Positions 8,729-17,908 are shown, counted from the first letter of the stretch. The stretch: DNA of 64,000 nt from Labilibacter sediminis (GCF_005877885.1 NZ_VCHY01000009.1:161092-225091), one strand, 5' to 3'. Numbers and translations are program-made. The notes: a model not told the origin generated them from the sequence alone.

Positions 8729-9406
8729 TTAATTATTAAAAGGAGCCTGATTAAACATATCTTCAATACCAGTTTCCAGCCTGCTTTCAATATAAGCATC
8801 TGATCCTTGCATTAATCCGTTTACTATACCTATAAAAAACACAGGATAAATATCTTCTTCATCTTCTTTAGGGTTTTCAACAGGATTATTCATATCTCCA
8901 TATTCAACAAGTAAACTTCCAACTTTATAACTATAACCAACAGGATAGCCCCAACCAGGATACCCCGGGTATCCCGGATAGCCCCAGCCCGGGTAACCCC
9001 AACCAGGATAATAACCCCAGCCAGGATAACCCCACCAGTAATATCCATAGTTTTCATCAACAATAATTGAAACAGCTACCATAAAATCAGGTTTATCCTC
9101 TGGATTATTAGGATCAACTTCCACTCTGACATATCCTTGTGCTGCCATATTAGCCTCTATTTGTGCTATGATTTCTTTATCCCAGTCCCTGTCAATATCA
9201 TCCTCTTCTTCACCATCAATAATGTGAACAATAGTATCAGACATCGTATACTCCAATGGTTGGTCAAAATCATATTCAGGATCAAAACGCGTGATGGTTA
9301 CATCCAGCTCATCTACATATTCTGCACCCAGTTTTTTGCAACTTGATGATATGGCCAAAACAACAACAAGGCCAATTAATACAATGGTATTCTTCATTAT
9401 TCTCAT
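8729..9406 (-). CDS. DUF4136 lipoprotein with a Pro-Gly-Trp-Tyr repeat tract
   Basis: 225 residues from 9406; a second ATG three codons on (9397) is equally plausible. The lipobox is AISSSC. The DUF4136 fold is recognisable: EYVDELDVTITRFDPEYDF, KPDFMVAVSI, then VGSLLVEYGD and GIVNGLM. Between two halves of the domain lies a roughly 35-residue insert of P-G-W-G-Y / P-G-Y units. DUF4136 lipoproteins are periplasm- or surface-facing and uncharacterised. It follows the DUF4251 gene by 8 bases and precedes the barrel gene by 17. Confidence 0.85.
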   Translation of the reverse strand: MRIMKNTIVLIGLVVVLAISSSCKKLGAEYVDELDVTITRFDPEYDFDQPLEYTMSDTIVHIIDGEEEDDIDRDWDKEIIAQIEANMAAQGYVRVEVDPNNPEDKPDFMVAVSIIVDENYGYYWWGYPGWGYYPGWGYPGWGYPGYPGYPGWGYPVGYSYKVGSLLVEYGDMNNPVENPKEDEEDIYPVFFIGIVNGLMQGSDAYIESRLETGIEDMFNQAPFNN

Positions 9407-9414
9407 TTTTAAAG

Positions 9415-9996
9415 TTATATTATTGGAGTTCCTTTATAAACTTTTGAGTGTTGAACCGGAACCAAAACTCCACTATATCTTACACTACTTGCACTATTTC
9501 CTTTAACGGTAGCATCAACCATTTCTCCTGTGCCATTACAATTCATTCGAATATCAAATGAACCCAAGGCACTGGTAACCATTACAACAATATAATAGCT
9601 TTCCTTTTTCTCATTGTAATCTACCTCATACTTCGATACTTTTCCTCTAACAGAAACACCGCCTACTCCGTTGGCACCAAGTCCTGAATTTGAACCTAGC
9701 TGCACAAAAGCATTTTCGCCTTCAATAGCTATAAAATTAATATTAGAAGGTACATTTACCGAGCCTCCTCGGCGACCAAAAAGTCTATCAGCCTCCAGAA
9801 CCCAGCTGGAACTGTCAATAGCATTTTTAGTTAAAATCGTCAAATGCTTATTTATTAAAGCTTTTTCTTTTTCCTTTTTCTCACGCTCAATAGCACGTCT
9901 TTCTTTACGAGTCAATTCCTTTGTTGATTCCTGTGCCTCTACAATGGAAAAGCTAAACACGACTACTAAAGCAAATAATACTAGTCTCATAATCAT
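9415..9996 (-). CDS. DUF4251 domain protein
   Basis: 193 residues with a signal peptide ending near IVEAQ. A charged helix rich in RKERRAIEREKKEKEKA precedes the domain: SSWVLEADRLFGRRGGSVNV, NFIAIEGENAFVQLGSN, GVGGVSVRGKVSKYEV and an RMNCNGTGEM strand. DUF4251 is a Bacteroidota periplasmic family of unknown function. First gene of the three-gene operon that continues with DUF4136 and the barrel. Confidence 0.85.
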   Translation of the reverse strand: MIMRLVLFALVVVFSFSIVEAQESTKELTRKERRAIEREKKEKEKALINKHLTILTKNAIDSSSWVLEADRLFGRRGGSVNVPSNINFIAIEGENAFVQLGSNSGLGANGVGGVSVRGKVSKYEVDYNEKKESYYIVVMVTSALGSFDIRMNCNGTGEMVDATVKGNSASSVRYSGVLVPVQHSKVYKGTPII

Positions 9997-10152
9997 TTAT
10001 TTAATTAACACTTTGGTTTGTTTAGTTTCAGGGTATTTTCATTAAACAACTTATTATGCAAAAAGTTGAACAATAGATTTCCTTTCTCGAAAGATAATCC
10101 CATTTTTTTGAACAATTACAATAATTGTTTGAATTTTCTGCAACAACCATGC

Positions 10153-11352
10153 CTAATACCATTTCAAACGGTATCCAATATTCCACTCAATAAAATCGGC
10201 AACAGAAAAATCGTGCGCCCGCACTAAAATACCAGAGTACATATCATTCTTAAAGTGGTACTTAAATCCAAACTTTTGATATAAACGAGGTAATTGATTT
10301 GGAACTTCTTTTCTAAACACAAAAGCTCCTAAATAAGAGCTTATAGACAGCCTGTCGATTGTAAACTCATAAGTACCGTAAACACCTAGCGTAATTTTAT
10401 CACTCAATGATCCTTCTTTTGTTTTTTCTGCTGTGCCATCTTCTTTTACCCTTATCTCAGCATTTCTGGATCCATCGTATGAGATATCAACTCCGGCACC
10501 AAACTTATTTTTCCACGAAATTTGCTTCAGATAAGCAGCTGATATATTTACCAACGGATACGCAATATCCTGATATTGATCCTTTAAACCTTCATATTTA
10601 GTAGTATCATATTTCAGCTGTCGCGCTCCCAAGCCTATATGCATGGCCAACTCAGCATTTTGCTCATACTTTTCAATACTTTTTCGAATAAAGTCGGGTT
10701 GTTCCCTAAACTTATAGTTCACCTGTATGTAGGGTGAAATTAAATTAATACCGCTATTAGGTTGCCGAGTACTACCGTTTGAAAAATGAGTAAAACCAAA
10801 ACCACCCTTTAAGTCGAAATGTTTAGATAACTGGTATTGATAATATAAGGTAGCATCAATATATACAGTACGATATGATCCTACGGCAAAATTCAAAGGA
10901 TTTTCATAAGTATCGTAAGGTTCCCAGTTGTAAGTTAGTCCAAAACCTAATTCATAACCAAAGCTGGACCTGTTCCACCTTTTCAATGGTAAACCAATAA
11001 AACCGTATAGAGCATTGGGGTATCCCAATTCATCACTATTAAAAAAGTCAGCAGTATAAAAACCGATACCATAATAGGGAAAATTAAAGATATGATGCCA
11101 TTTCTGACTACCATCCGTTTGCCGCCCATACTCCAGTGCAAAAGCCTGATAATAATCTATGGGTTCACCTTTGGCATTATCACCGGCTAAAAATTCATTG
11201 GTAGGAAGTACTGTTCCCCACCTATACCTAAAATTTATAAAGTTGTGCTTTTTTTTCTTCTTAATGGAGTCGTTTTGAGTTTCCTGTGCATTTATATTTC
11301 CCACAAGAGTAACCAGAAATAATGAGATTAATACCCATCTTATTTTCATCAT
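10153..11352 (-). CDS. PagL-like acyloxyacyl hydrolase (lipid A 3-O-deacylase family)
   Basis: 399 residues with a signal peptide ending at VGNINAQ. The central segment GGFGFTHFSNGSTRQPNSGI contains the HxSNG signature around the PagL catalytic His and Ser, followed by the N-x-G-I-N region of the family. PagL removes the 3-O acyl chain of lipid A in the outer membrane. The chain is more than twice the length of classical PagL (about 170 residues) because it continues with about 170 residues of further barrel-like strands, so it may be a duplicated or larger barrel. It is divergent from the LpxR-like gene at 11543. Confidence 0.72.
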   Translation of the reverse strand: MMKIRWVLISLFLVTLVGNINAQETQNDSIKKKKKHNFINFRYRWGTVLPTNEFLAGDNAKGEPIDYYQAFALEYGRQTDGSQKWHHIFNFPYYGIGFYTADFFNSDELGYPNALYGFIGLPLKRWNRSSFGYELGFGLTYNWEPYDTYENPLNFAVGSYRTVYIDATLYYQYQLSKHFDLKGGFGFTHFSNGSTRQPNSGINLISPYIQVNYKFREQPDFIRKSIEKYEQNAELAMHIGLGARQLKYDTTKYEGLKDQYQDIAYPLVNISAAYLKQISWKNKFGAGVDISYDGSRNAEIRVKEDGTAEKTKEGSLSDKITLGVYGTYEFTIDRLSISSYLGAFVFRKEVPNQLPRLYQKFGFKYHFKNDMYSGILVRAHDFSVADFIEWNIGYRLKWY

Positions 11353-11542
11353 TTGCTAATAGTTTAGTTAAATATTAAAAATAATAAAGTTGCAATTTAC
11401 AGTAAAGCATTTACTGCTCAAAATATAAACCTGAATGAAATTTGTCTGTCTGTTATCATCAATCAGCCTGTTTTAAACAATTTAAAAGCTATTTACAAAA
11501 ATTGGCAGATTTTTTGATGTCATCATTTCAAATCCAATTTAC

Positions 11543-12514
11543 ATGATGAGACAATTTTCAATCGTACTCCTGTTTTTATTTCAAATAAGTATTGTTGCTC
11601 AGCAAACTAACGGCTTACTTAATTATAAAGACTTTACATCTTACAAGCTTATTTGGGAGAACGATGTCATGTTTCAAACAGACTATTACTATACCCAGGG
11701 GTTAGCCATGGAACTAATCCATTCACATTTCCAAAAAAATCCGGTCAATCACCTTTTCTTTTTTAATAAGTTTAACACCAACAAACAGGTTTATGGAATA
11801 TCCCTGCATCAACAAATGTTTACTCCATTAGATATTAAAAAGGAAAATATATTATACGGCGACAGACCTTATGCAGGCTTGCTATACCTGAAATCTTTCT
11901 CAAAATCTGCGAATACAGAGAAAAAATACCTGATAAAAAGTGAATTGGATATTGGATTAATAGGCCCAAGTAGTCTGGCGGATATTACCCAATACAAATT
12001 CCATGAAATATCTGATAACCATCTGCCCAACGGATGGATCAATCAAATAAAACAGGTGCCAATTATTAATTACAATGTTTCATATTATAAAGGGATTTAC
12101 GAAACTAATTCATCAACCTTCATGGCATATGGAAGAGGGCGCATTGGTAGTTTATATGATGATATTCAACTTGGAATAGAATACAGGTTTGGGTATTTGA
12201 ATTCTTTTTTTGAAACGATAGGTGAGGACACGTATTTGAAAAGTAATAAATGGCAAGCCTACTTAACTTTATCTCCGAACTTAACTTTTGTAGGTTACAA
12301 CGCGACTTTACAAGGAAATGTATTCAAAAAAAATCACCAGACCTATATAATAAGACCTGATGACATTGAACGTGTTGTTTATGGTTTTGATGGATCTGCA
12401 TCCATTATATTTAAAGGGGTTGGCATTTCATACCAGCTCAACTTTCAATCTCCTGAATTTAGAGATGGTTTGCACCACCTTTTTCATTCAACCTCGTTTA
12501 TTTTTAGATTTTAA
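11543..12514 (+). CDS. LpxR-like lipid A deacylase family outer-membrane protein
   Basis: 323 residues, signal peptide ending at SIVAQ. Family landmarks are clear: KLIWENDVMFQTDYYYTQGL (the Asn-Asp pair and YTxG of the active site), YGDRPYAGLLYL, then LGxxGPSS equivalent GLIGPSSLADITQYKFHEI with the conserved histidine, and GWINQIK. LpxR removes the 3'-acyloxyacyl group of lipid A in a Ca-dependent way. Length matches the family. It ends 7 bases before the converging gene at 12522. Confidence 0.85.
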   Translation: MMRQFSIVLLFLFQISIVAQQTNGLLNYKDFTSYKLIWENDVMFQTDYYYTQGLAMELIHSHFQKNPVNHLFFFNKFNTNKQVYGISLHQQMFTPLDIKKENILYGDRPYAGLLYLKSFSKSANTEKKYLIKSELDIGLIGPSSLADITQYKFHEISDNHLPNGWINQIKQVPIINYNVSYYKGIYETNSSTFMAYGRGRIGSLYDDIQLGIEYRFGYLNSFFETIGEDTYLKSNKWQAYLTLSPNLTFVGYNATLQGNVFKKNHQTYIIRPDDIERVVYGFDGSASIIFKGVGISYQLNFQSPEFRDGLHHLFHSTSFIFRF

Positions 12515-12521
12515 CCTGAGT

Positions 12522-13088
12522 TTACTTACTCATATAAGTAAGCTCTAATTCATACATTCTGGAAACATAATCACCAGGGCCAATCGGCGAAGGAATTATA
12601 ACAGTACTCTTACCAAACAAACGCATATTGGTAATGGCTTCAACAATGCCCGGGTATATTCCTCTGTAGCTTAAACTTGAAGCATCATCTCCAATGGTAA
12701 AATACTCTGGATTTGCTTGATAATAATTACTTCCGCTGGCAAATGCTCGGGCAATACCTGCAGTATCTTCTAAAATTCGGTAAGAAACATATCTATAACC
12801 TACTTCTGTGCCTGCTTTTGGCAGATCACCAGAACCTGTTTTCATTTCAAAATAAATCATACCCGACTCTAAAGAATGGTCAATAGTATCAACAGCCATA
12901 TCCGTTAACAACTCTTTTGTTGTAAATCCTTCCGGATTATCATCTTCCTCAACATACTCCAAAAACTCATCCAACAATTCCATTTCGGCAGCAACAAGCT
13001 GATTGTGCGATTGGTACTTTGTTGTTTCACAGCTTACAAATATGATGATTGCTAATAGGGAAAATAATTTTGCTAAGAACTTAACCAT
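12522..13088 (-). CDS. Lipoprotein with a degenerate FKBP-like domain
   Basis: 188 residues; lipoprotein signal ending at IIFVSC. The layout copies that of the neighbouring FKBP lipoprotein: a helical N-terminal part, then GSGDLPKAGTEVGYRYVSYR, a flap-like region, and GIVEAITNMRLFGKSTVIIP, where an active FKBP would have EGLxxMxxGxKxxxxIP. Several active-site aromatics of true peptidyl-prolyl isomerases are missing, so it may be a chaperone-like or inactive copy. It is 147 bases downstream of the FKBP gene on the same strand. Confidence 0.65.
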   Translation of the reverse strand: MVKFLAKLFSLLAIIIFVSCETTKYQSHNQLVAAEMELLDEFLEYVEEDDNPEGFTTKELLTDMAVDTIDHSLESGMIYFEMKTGSGDLPKAGTEVGYRYVSYRILEDTAGIARAFASGSNYYQANPEYFTIGDDASSLSYRGIYPGIVEAITNMRLFGKSTVIIPSPIGPGDYVSRMYELELTYMSK

Positions 13089-13235
13089 TTCTTTAATGTT
13101 GATATATTATTAATATTAAACCGCAAAGAAAGCCTTTTATTATTTTCAATCAAAAAAAACTGAATTAAATATAAATCCCTAATTCAAATTTGACTGACAA
13201 TCCACGCTTCATTTACATTTACTATAAAAAACCTT

Positions 13236-13769
13236 TTACTTTTTTTCTAACTCCTTTACTTCAACTGTATACACTAATATTGACCTTCCGGGTATTTTAT
13301 CATCATCTCCAACCAATCCATAGGCTCTATGCGGAGGCATAATAAATGTAGCTTTGGACCCTTTTCGCAATAACAATATTCCTTCTTCCAATCCGGATTC
13401 TACTCCTCCCTGCCCTATTAAAAAAGATTTTAATCCTAATGAATCAGATGAATAACACATTTCTCCATCCAATAAGGAAACATCATACGCAATTTTTACC
13501 ACATCTCCTTTTTTGGCCAGCGCTCCTTCTCCCTTTTCAATAATCTGATACCACAAGCCGGTTTTAGTTTCCTTCATTTGCAGTTCATTGCGCTCAATAT
13601 ACTCTTTTATAATAGCGGCGTCCTTTTCAACCAAATACCTGTTGGCCGAAATCAGATCTTCAGAAGTAATATTCCTCTTTTGCTGTTTCTCGCTGCTTTG
13701 CATTTTGCAACCAACAACAAACATTAATATCGTACATATGAAAACGAGTGAGTATTTGTTATAGTTCAT
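13236..13769 (-). CDS. FKBP-type peptidyl-prolyl isomerase lipoprotein (GldI-like)
   Basis: 177 residues from ATG at 13769, which gives a lipoprotein signal ending at FVVGC; a longer frame opening at 13829 would bury that signal. The FKBP fold shows as EKGEGALAKKGDVVKIAYDV, SFLIGQGGVESGLEEGILLL, KGSKATFIMPPHRAYGLVG and VYTVEVKEL. These enzymes catalyse proline isomerisation of envelope proteins; GldI of gliding Bacteroidota has this architecture and a similar setting next to a DHH phosphoesterase and ndk. The start overlaps the end of the DHH gene by 11 bases, so translation is probably coupled. Confidence 0.87.
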   Translation of the reverse strand: MNYNKYSLVFICTILMFVVGCKMQSSEKQQKRNITSEDLISANRYLVEKDAAIIKEYIERNELQMKETKTGLWYQIIEKGEGALAKKGDVVKIAYDVSLLDGEMCYSSDSLGLKSFLIGQGGVESGLEEGILLLRKGSKATFIMPPHRAYGLVGDDDKIPGRSILVYTVEVKELEKK

Positions 13770-14784
13770 TGTTAGCATATTTATTGAAGAATAAAGGAAG
13801 TTCAGTCTTAAATTTCTCAACGGTTTCATCTAAAGATAATTTAGACTCTCCTCCTGCTGCGTTTCTGTGACCTCCACCATTAAAGTTTTGCTCAGAAAAT
13901 TGATTTACCGGAAAATCACCTCTCGACCTGAATGAGCATTTTACTTTATCATCTTTAACCATAAAAAATGCCGAAATATTTATTCCTTCAATACCTAAAG
14001 GATAATTCACAAATCCCTCGGTATCTCCAGGCTGAAAACAGTGTTCTTTTAGCTCTTGTTCATCCAGCCACATATAAGCAGCTCCCTGTTCCGGCATCAG
14101 TATTAATTTTTTTCCCAATACATGCCCCAGTAATTTCATCCTGTAAAAAGAGTTACTATGAAAAACCAGCTGATGAATGTTATCCTTATCAATCTCTTTT
14201 TCAAGCAAACCTGCCACAATTCTGTATGTTTCCGGATTCGAAGAATTATAGCTAAGTGAGCCTGTATCAGTCATAATACCTGTATAAAAACATTCTGCAG
14301 CATTTTTATCCACAAACTGATTCCACTCCAATAATGTCATCACACGACAAGCTAACTCACATGTTGATGAAGATTGTGGGACCGAAATCATGATATCAGC
14401 AATTTCTTCAGGGTATGGGTGATGATCAATCATTACCTTGATTGCTGAACTTTTTCCTAATATATCGCCTAAATCACCAGCTCTTTTCAGTGCATTAAAA
14501 TCAACAAATATCAACAATTGGGCTTTCTCAATTTCAGTTATTGCACTATCTGCTGAAGCCTCAAAATCAATGGACTGATCAATACCCGGCATCCAATCTA
14601 AAAATCGCGGAAAAGCCGATGCCGTAACTACCTTTACATCTTTACCCAAATTAGTTAAGGTATGATAGAGCCCTAACGAAGAACCCATGGCATCCCCATC
14701 GGGATTAAGGTGAGGAATTATGACAATATGGTTGGCATTCTGTATATTTAACTTTAACCTTTCCAGGTCTGAATTGTTTATCAT
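13759..14784 (-). CDS. DHH-family phosphoesterase (NrnA-type oligoribonuclease/pAp phosphatase)
   Basis: 341 residues. The DHH domain motifs are intact: H25-x-N-P-D29-G-D31 in VIIPHLNPDGDAMGSS, D95 in IFVDFNALKRAG, and D120-H121-H122 in MIDHHPYP. A TGIMTDTGSLSY segment follows, and the DHHA1 domain ends in GGGHRNAAGG. NrnA-type enzymes degrade short oligoribonucleotides and dephosphorylate 3'-phosphoadenosine 5'-phosphate, using Mn. Length is normal. It heads a unit with the FKBP genes. Exact substrate preference cannot be read from sequence. Confidence 0.92.
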   Translation of the reverse strand: MINNSDLERLKLNIQNANHIVIIPHLNPDGDAMGSSLGLYHTLTNLGKDVKVVTASAFPRFLDWMPGIDQSIDFEASADSAITEIEKAQLLIFVDFNALKRAGDLGDILGKSSAIKVMIDHHPYPEEIADIMISVPQSSSTCELACRVMTLLEWNQFVDKNAAECFYTGIMTDTGSLSYNSSNPETYRIVAGLLEKEIDKDNIHQLVFHSNSFYRMKLLGHVLGKKLILMPEQGAAYMWLDEQELKEHCFQPGDTEGFVNYPLGIEGINISAFFMVKDDKVKCSFRSRGDFPVNQFSEQNFNGGGHRNAAGGESKLSLDETVEKFKTELPLFFNKYANNEL

Positions 14785-14991
14785 ATCTGTATTTTAAAAA
14801 CCCAAAGATAGTTATTTATAAAAACAGAATTTTGCCATGATAGAAAATATTCCTATTATTAATAAATGATCCATTGGAAATAAGATTATTGCATGAAATA
14901 TTCTTTTTAAAGGAATATTTTACCAAAAATACTTAAACTATCAATGGATATTTTCTTATTATCTTAAGTTTTAATCTTTAAACAAAATACT

Positions 14992-15411
14992 ATGAATGGA
15001 GACAAAACACTTACTATTATAAAGCCATTTGCTGTAAAGAATGGAAAACTAGGAGCCATTCTTGCCAAAATAGAGGAATCTGGATATCGTTTTTGTGCTA
15101 TCAAAACATTGAAATTAGATAAATATGAAGCAGAAAGCTTTTACGAGGAACACAAAGGAAAACCTTTTTTTGATGAATTAACTGACTTTATGTCTTCAGG
15201 GCCAATAACAGCCGCAATACTTGAGAAAGAAAATGCGGTAACTGATTTTAGGTTTTTAATTGGCGCTACTGATCCATCGGAAGCTAAGGAAGGAACCATC
15301 CGCAAAATGTTTGCTACAGATAAAACACACAATGCTATTCACGGCTCAGATAGTGATCAAAGCGCTGAGCGAGAATGTGATTTCTTTTTTAGTAAAAGAG
15401 AAAGATTATAG
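14992..15411 (+). CDS. ndk: Nucleoside diphosphate kinase
   Basis: 139 residues. The phosphorylated histidine is H117 in NAIHGSDS, preceded by the usual GATDPSEAKEGTIRKMFA and opened by KTLTIIKPFAV. It transfers the gamma phosphate of ATP to NDPs through a phosphohistidine. It stops two bases short of the converging DUF721 gene. The order DHH phosphoesterase - ndk - DUF721 - recF is a familiar Bacteroidota arrangement. Confidence 0.97.
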   Translation: MNGDKTLTIIKPFAVKNGKLGAILAKIEESGYRFCAIKTLKLDKYEAESFYEEHKGKPFFDELTDFMSSGPITAAILEKENAVTDFRFLIGATDPSEAKEGTIRKMFATDKTHNAIHGSDSDQSAERECDFFFSKRERL

Positions 15412-15413
15412 TA

Positions 15414-15704
15414 TTAGCGAATTACAATATCCATAACTATTTGATGCCCTACTTCATTGTTTAGGGCATCTTTTATTTTATCCTTCAGCATCAACAGCTC
15501 ATTGCGCATAACACTTGAGTTTATGCGAAGATACAAAGTACCGTTATGCATAAATATTTCGGTAGTGGCTTTTGCAACCGTTTTACCGATAACACCTTCC
15601 CACGAACGAACAACCCTATTTTCCAACATCTTATGATCTAAATGTTGTCTTTTAAGAATTTCTGAAATAATTGCTTTTATTGGCTGTGCCTCTTTTTTTT
15701 CCAT
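15414..15704 (-). CDS. DUF721 (DciA-like) protein
   Basis: 96 residues. It has the DUF721 layout: PIKAIISEILKRQHLDHKM, then the conserved W-E of VVRSWEGVIGKTVAKAT, GTLYLRINSSVMRNELLMLK and a C-terminal strand. The family includes DciA, the helicase-loading partner of DnaB in bacteria without DnaC; a DNA-related role fits its place one base after the recF stop codon. Whether this protein loads DnaB is inference. Confidence 0.85.
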   Translation of the reverse strand: MEKKEAQPIKAIISEILKRQHLDHKMLENRVVRSWEGVIGKTVAKATTEIFMHNGTLYLRINSSVMRNELLMLKDKIKDALNNEVGHQIVMDIVIR

Positions 15705-15705
15705 C

Positions 15706-16821
15706 TTATTCGTTCATTTGATATGAAACAAACTCTCCATTTTTAACTTCAAAAATAGAGTTTTGCTTATTTATGCGTTTCAAAATGGGTTCTATCCTGT
15801 TTATTTGGGTGTCAGTAATAAAAATCTGATTAAAGTTGTCTCCACCAACAAGCTCAATCAACCTATCTCCCCTTTGCCTGTCAAGCTTATCAAAAATATC
15901 GTCTAACAGCAGAATTGGCTTTACTTTTTTATGCCGGGCTAAAAAAATGAATTGCCCCAGCTTAAGCGATATTAAAAAGGTTTTTTTCTGACCTTGAGAA
16001 CCCATTTTTTTTATCGGATATCCACCAATCTTAAATTCAACATCATCTTTATGAATTCCTTTAGTGCTATAACCTAAAACAACATCTCGTTGTCTGGCCT
16101 CTTTAAGATCCTCTGCAAAATCATCAGCATTAAGCTGCGATTTATACTCAAACTCAACCACTTCATTGTTATCTGAAATAAAATTGTACATTTCATGAAA
16201 AACAAGCTTTAATTCAGCTAAGAACTGTCGGCGTGCAGAAGCTATTTTTTCACCTAATGCAATAATTTGAATATCCCATACATCAAGCATATTGTGTACT
16301 TCTGCATTAAGCACACTGTTATTTTTAAGAAATACGTTGCGCTGCGAAATAACCTTATTATACTTAATTAATTGATCAAGGTAAGTTTTATCATATTGAG
16401 AAATAACGCTATCTACATACTTACGCCTTAACTCGCTTCCTTCTACAATCAATGCATCATCCTGAGGTGAAATCATAACCAATGGCAGCAGACCGATATG
16501 ATTAGAGAGCTTGTCGTATTCTTTTTTATTGCGTTTAAACTGTTTTTTTTGCCCTTTTTTTAAACCACAGTATATATGCTCTTCCTGATCATTTAAATCA
16601 TATGTCCCCTGAATCACAAAAAAATCATTGTCATGATTTACATTTTGGCTGTCGACAGGATTAAAAAAACTTTTGCAAAAAGACATGTAATATATAGCAT
16701 CCAGCATATTGGTTTTTCCGGCACCATTAGAACCCACAAAACAATTAATCCCCTCTCTTAATTGAAGTTGAGCAAGTTTAATATTTTTAAAATTAATAAG
16801 GTGTAATTGTTTCAAAAACAT
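15706..16821 (-). CDS. recF: DNA replication and repair protein RecF
   Basis: 371 residues from ATG at 16821. An earlier in-frame start at 16875 is unlikely because a -7 promoter box lies at 16843-16850. Walker A is G30-SNGAGK-T37, the ABC-like signature is in KMGSQGQKKTFLISLKL, and Walker B is PILLLDDIFDKLD. RecF is an SMC-like ATPase that loads RecA at gaps with RecO and RecR. It is directly followed by the DUF721 gene. Confidence 0.96.
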   Translation of the reverse strand: MFLKQLHLINFKNIKLAQLQLREGINCFVGSNGAGKTNMLDAIYYMSFCKSFFNPVDSQNVNHDNDFFVIQGTYDLNDQEEHIYCGLKKGQKKQFKRNKKEYDKLSNHIGLLPLVMISPQDDALIVEGSELRRKYVDSVISQYDKTYLDQLIKYNKVISQRNVFLKNNSVLNAEVHNMLDVWDIQIIALGEKIASARRQFLAELKLVFHEMYNFISDNNEVVEFEYKSQLNADDFAEDLKEARQRDVVLGYSTKGIHKDDVEFKIGGYPIKKMGSQGQKKTFLISLKLGQFIFLARHKKVKPILLLDDIFDKLDRQRGDRLIELVGGDNFNQIFITDTQINRIEPILKRINKQNSIFEVKNGEFVSYQMNE

Positions 16822-16842
16822 ATCAGTTCTTCTTTTCAGGCA

Positions 16843-16850
16843 CAAATGTA
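16843..16850 (-). promoter_or_regulatory. -7 promoter element of recF
   Basis: On the minus strand TACATTTG matches the Bacteroidota TAnnTTTG box exactly and ends 21 bases before the recF ATG. No TTG is seen at the expected distance upstream. It supports the start at 16821. The rest of the 334-bp divergent spacer (16822-17155) holds only the opposite promoter at 17103-17131 and AT-rich sequence. Confidence 0.6.
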
Positions 16851-17102
16851 AGTATTCCATAATAAATGAAAGCATCCATTTTTATCTACACCAATCGCAA
16901 TACTTAAAACACACCTCCCTTAAGCAACTGAATGAGTGGACCATTAATCAGGAAACACCAACCATTAAATACGAGTAAAAATATTTTAAAACTTTTGGAT
17001 TATTATGAACTCTGTTAATTATTATCTTTCAATATACAACCTGCTACTTCCATTACTATTAATTATTTTCAAAAAAACAGGAAAGATTTTCGACCACATA
17101 TT

Positions 17103-17131
17103 TTGATTTTTTCACAAAAGAACTACATTTG
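17103..17131 (+). promoter_or_regulatory. Promoter of the TPR gene
   Basis: TTG at 17103-17105 and TACATTTG at 17124-17131 are 18 bases apart, matching the -33/-7 consensus of Bacteroidota sigma factor. The ATG follows 24 bases after the -7 box. Confidence 0.75.
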
Positions 17132-17155
17132 CGTATCTATAAAAATAAATGATTC

Positions 17156-17848
17156 ATGTCGAATAAGGAAAAAGAATATGCTACGGAAACTAGCATGGAA
17201 AACGTTGAACATGCGTTAAGCAAATCGGAACAATTTATTGAAGATAACCAAAAGCTACTTACAATTATAATGTTTGCTGTTATTATATTGGTAGGTGGAT
17301 ATTGGGGAATTAAGAAGTTATATTTACTTCCTCAGGCAACCAAGGCTCAGGAAAATATATTCTTTGCTCAAAATTACTTTGAGAAAGACAGTTTTAACCT
17401 TGCCCTTAACGGTGACGGAATCAACGATGGTTTCTTGGCAATTGCCGATGAGTACGGAATGACTAAACCGGGAAAACTTGCTAAATATTATGCTGGTGTT
17501 TCTTATTTACGTTTAGGAAACTTTGATGATGCAATTGAATACTTAAGCGATTTCTCTTGTGATGATGATATCGTTAACGCAACTGCCAGCGGTGCTCTTG
17601 GTGATGCTTACCTTGAAAAAGGAGATGTAGATGCTGCTATTAGCAACTATATTAAAGCAGGTGATGTAGAAAATGAAATTATTGCTGCTACATATCTTTT
17701 AAAACTAGGTTTAGTATACGAAGACCAAAAAGAATATGGTAATGCAATTGAAGCTTATACTACTATTAAAGAGGATTATAAAAATAGTGCTGAAGCCCGA
17801 AGCATTGATAAATATATTACTCGCGCAAAGTTATTAGCTGCTAAGTAA
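17156..17848 (+). CDS. Membrane-anchored tetratricopeptide-repeat protein (YfgM-like)
   Basis: 230 residues. A charged cytoplasmic N-terminus of about 35 residues precedes one membrane helix ([19 protein letters not shown]). The remainder is helical hairpins with TPR spacing: [62 protein letters not shown]. The layout resembles YfgM, an inner-membrane partner of the Sec translocon. It precedes ribH in the conserved recF-TPR-ribH order. Partner is inferred, not shown. Confidence 0.85.
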   Translation: MSNKEKEYATETSMENVEHALSKSEQFIEDNQKLLTIIMFAVIILVGGYWGIKKLYLLPQATKAQENIFFAQNYFEKDSFNLALNGDGINDGFLAIADEYGMTKPGKLAKYYAGVSYLRLGNFDDAIEYLSDFSCDDDIVNATASGALGDAYLEKGDVDAAISNYIKAGDVENEIIAATYLLKLGLVYEDQKEYGNAIEAYTTIKEDYKNSAEARSIDKYITRAKLLAAK

Positions 17849-17870
17849 AAAAAATATAAAATTAATGGTA

Positions 17871-17907
17871 AAAGAGGTTGTCAAAATTGACAACCTCTTT
17901 TATTTTT
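17871..17907 (+). terminator. Terminator between the TPR gene and ribH
   Basis: A perfect 14-bp stem (AAAGAGGTTGTCAA at 17871-17884, complement 17887-17900) with a two-base tip is followed by a T-rich tract to 17907. It lies 22 bases after the TPR stop codon and 17 bases before the ribH ATG. The real loop must be at least three or four bases, so the closing pairs will open. Confidence 0.85.
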
Positions 17908-17908
17908 G
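17878..17908 (+). promoter_or_regulatory. ribH promoter embedded in the terminator hairpin
   Basis: TTG at 17878-17880 and TATTTTTG at 17901-17908 are 20 bases apart and fit the -33/-7 consensus. The -33 box lies in the left arm of the terminator stem and the -7 box in its T tract, so the same bases end one transcript and start the next. Transcription would begin about 10 bases before the ribH ATG. Confidence 0.55.

Noticed and set aside
10105..10135. Small AT-rich hairpin downstream of the PagL-like gene
   Set aside because: In the direction of the gene it is followed by A residues rather than T, so it is not a convincing terminator.
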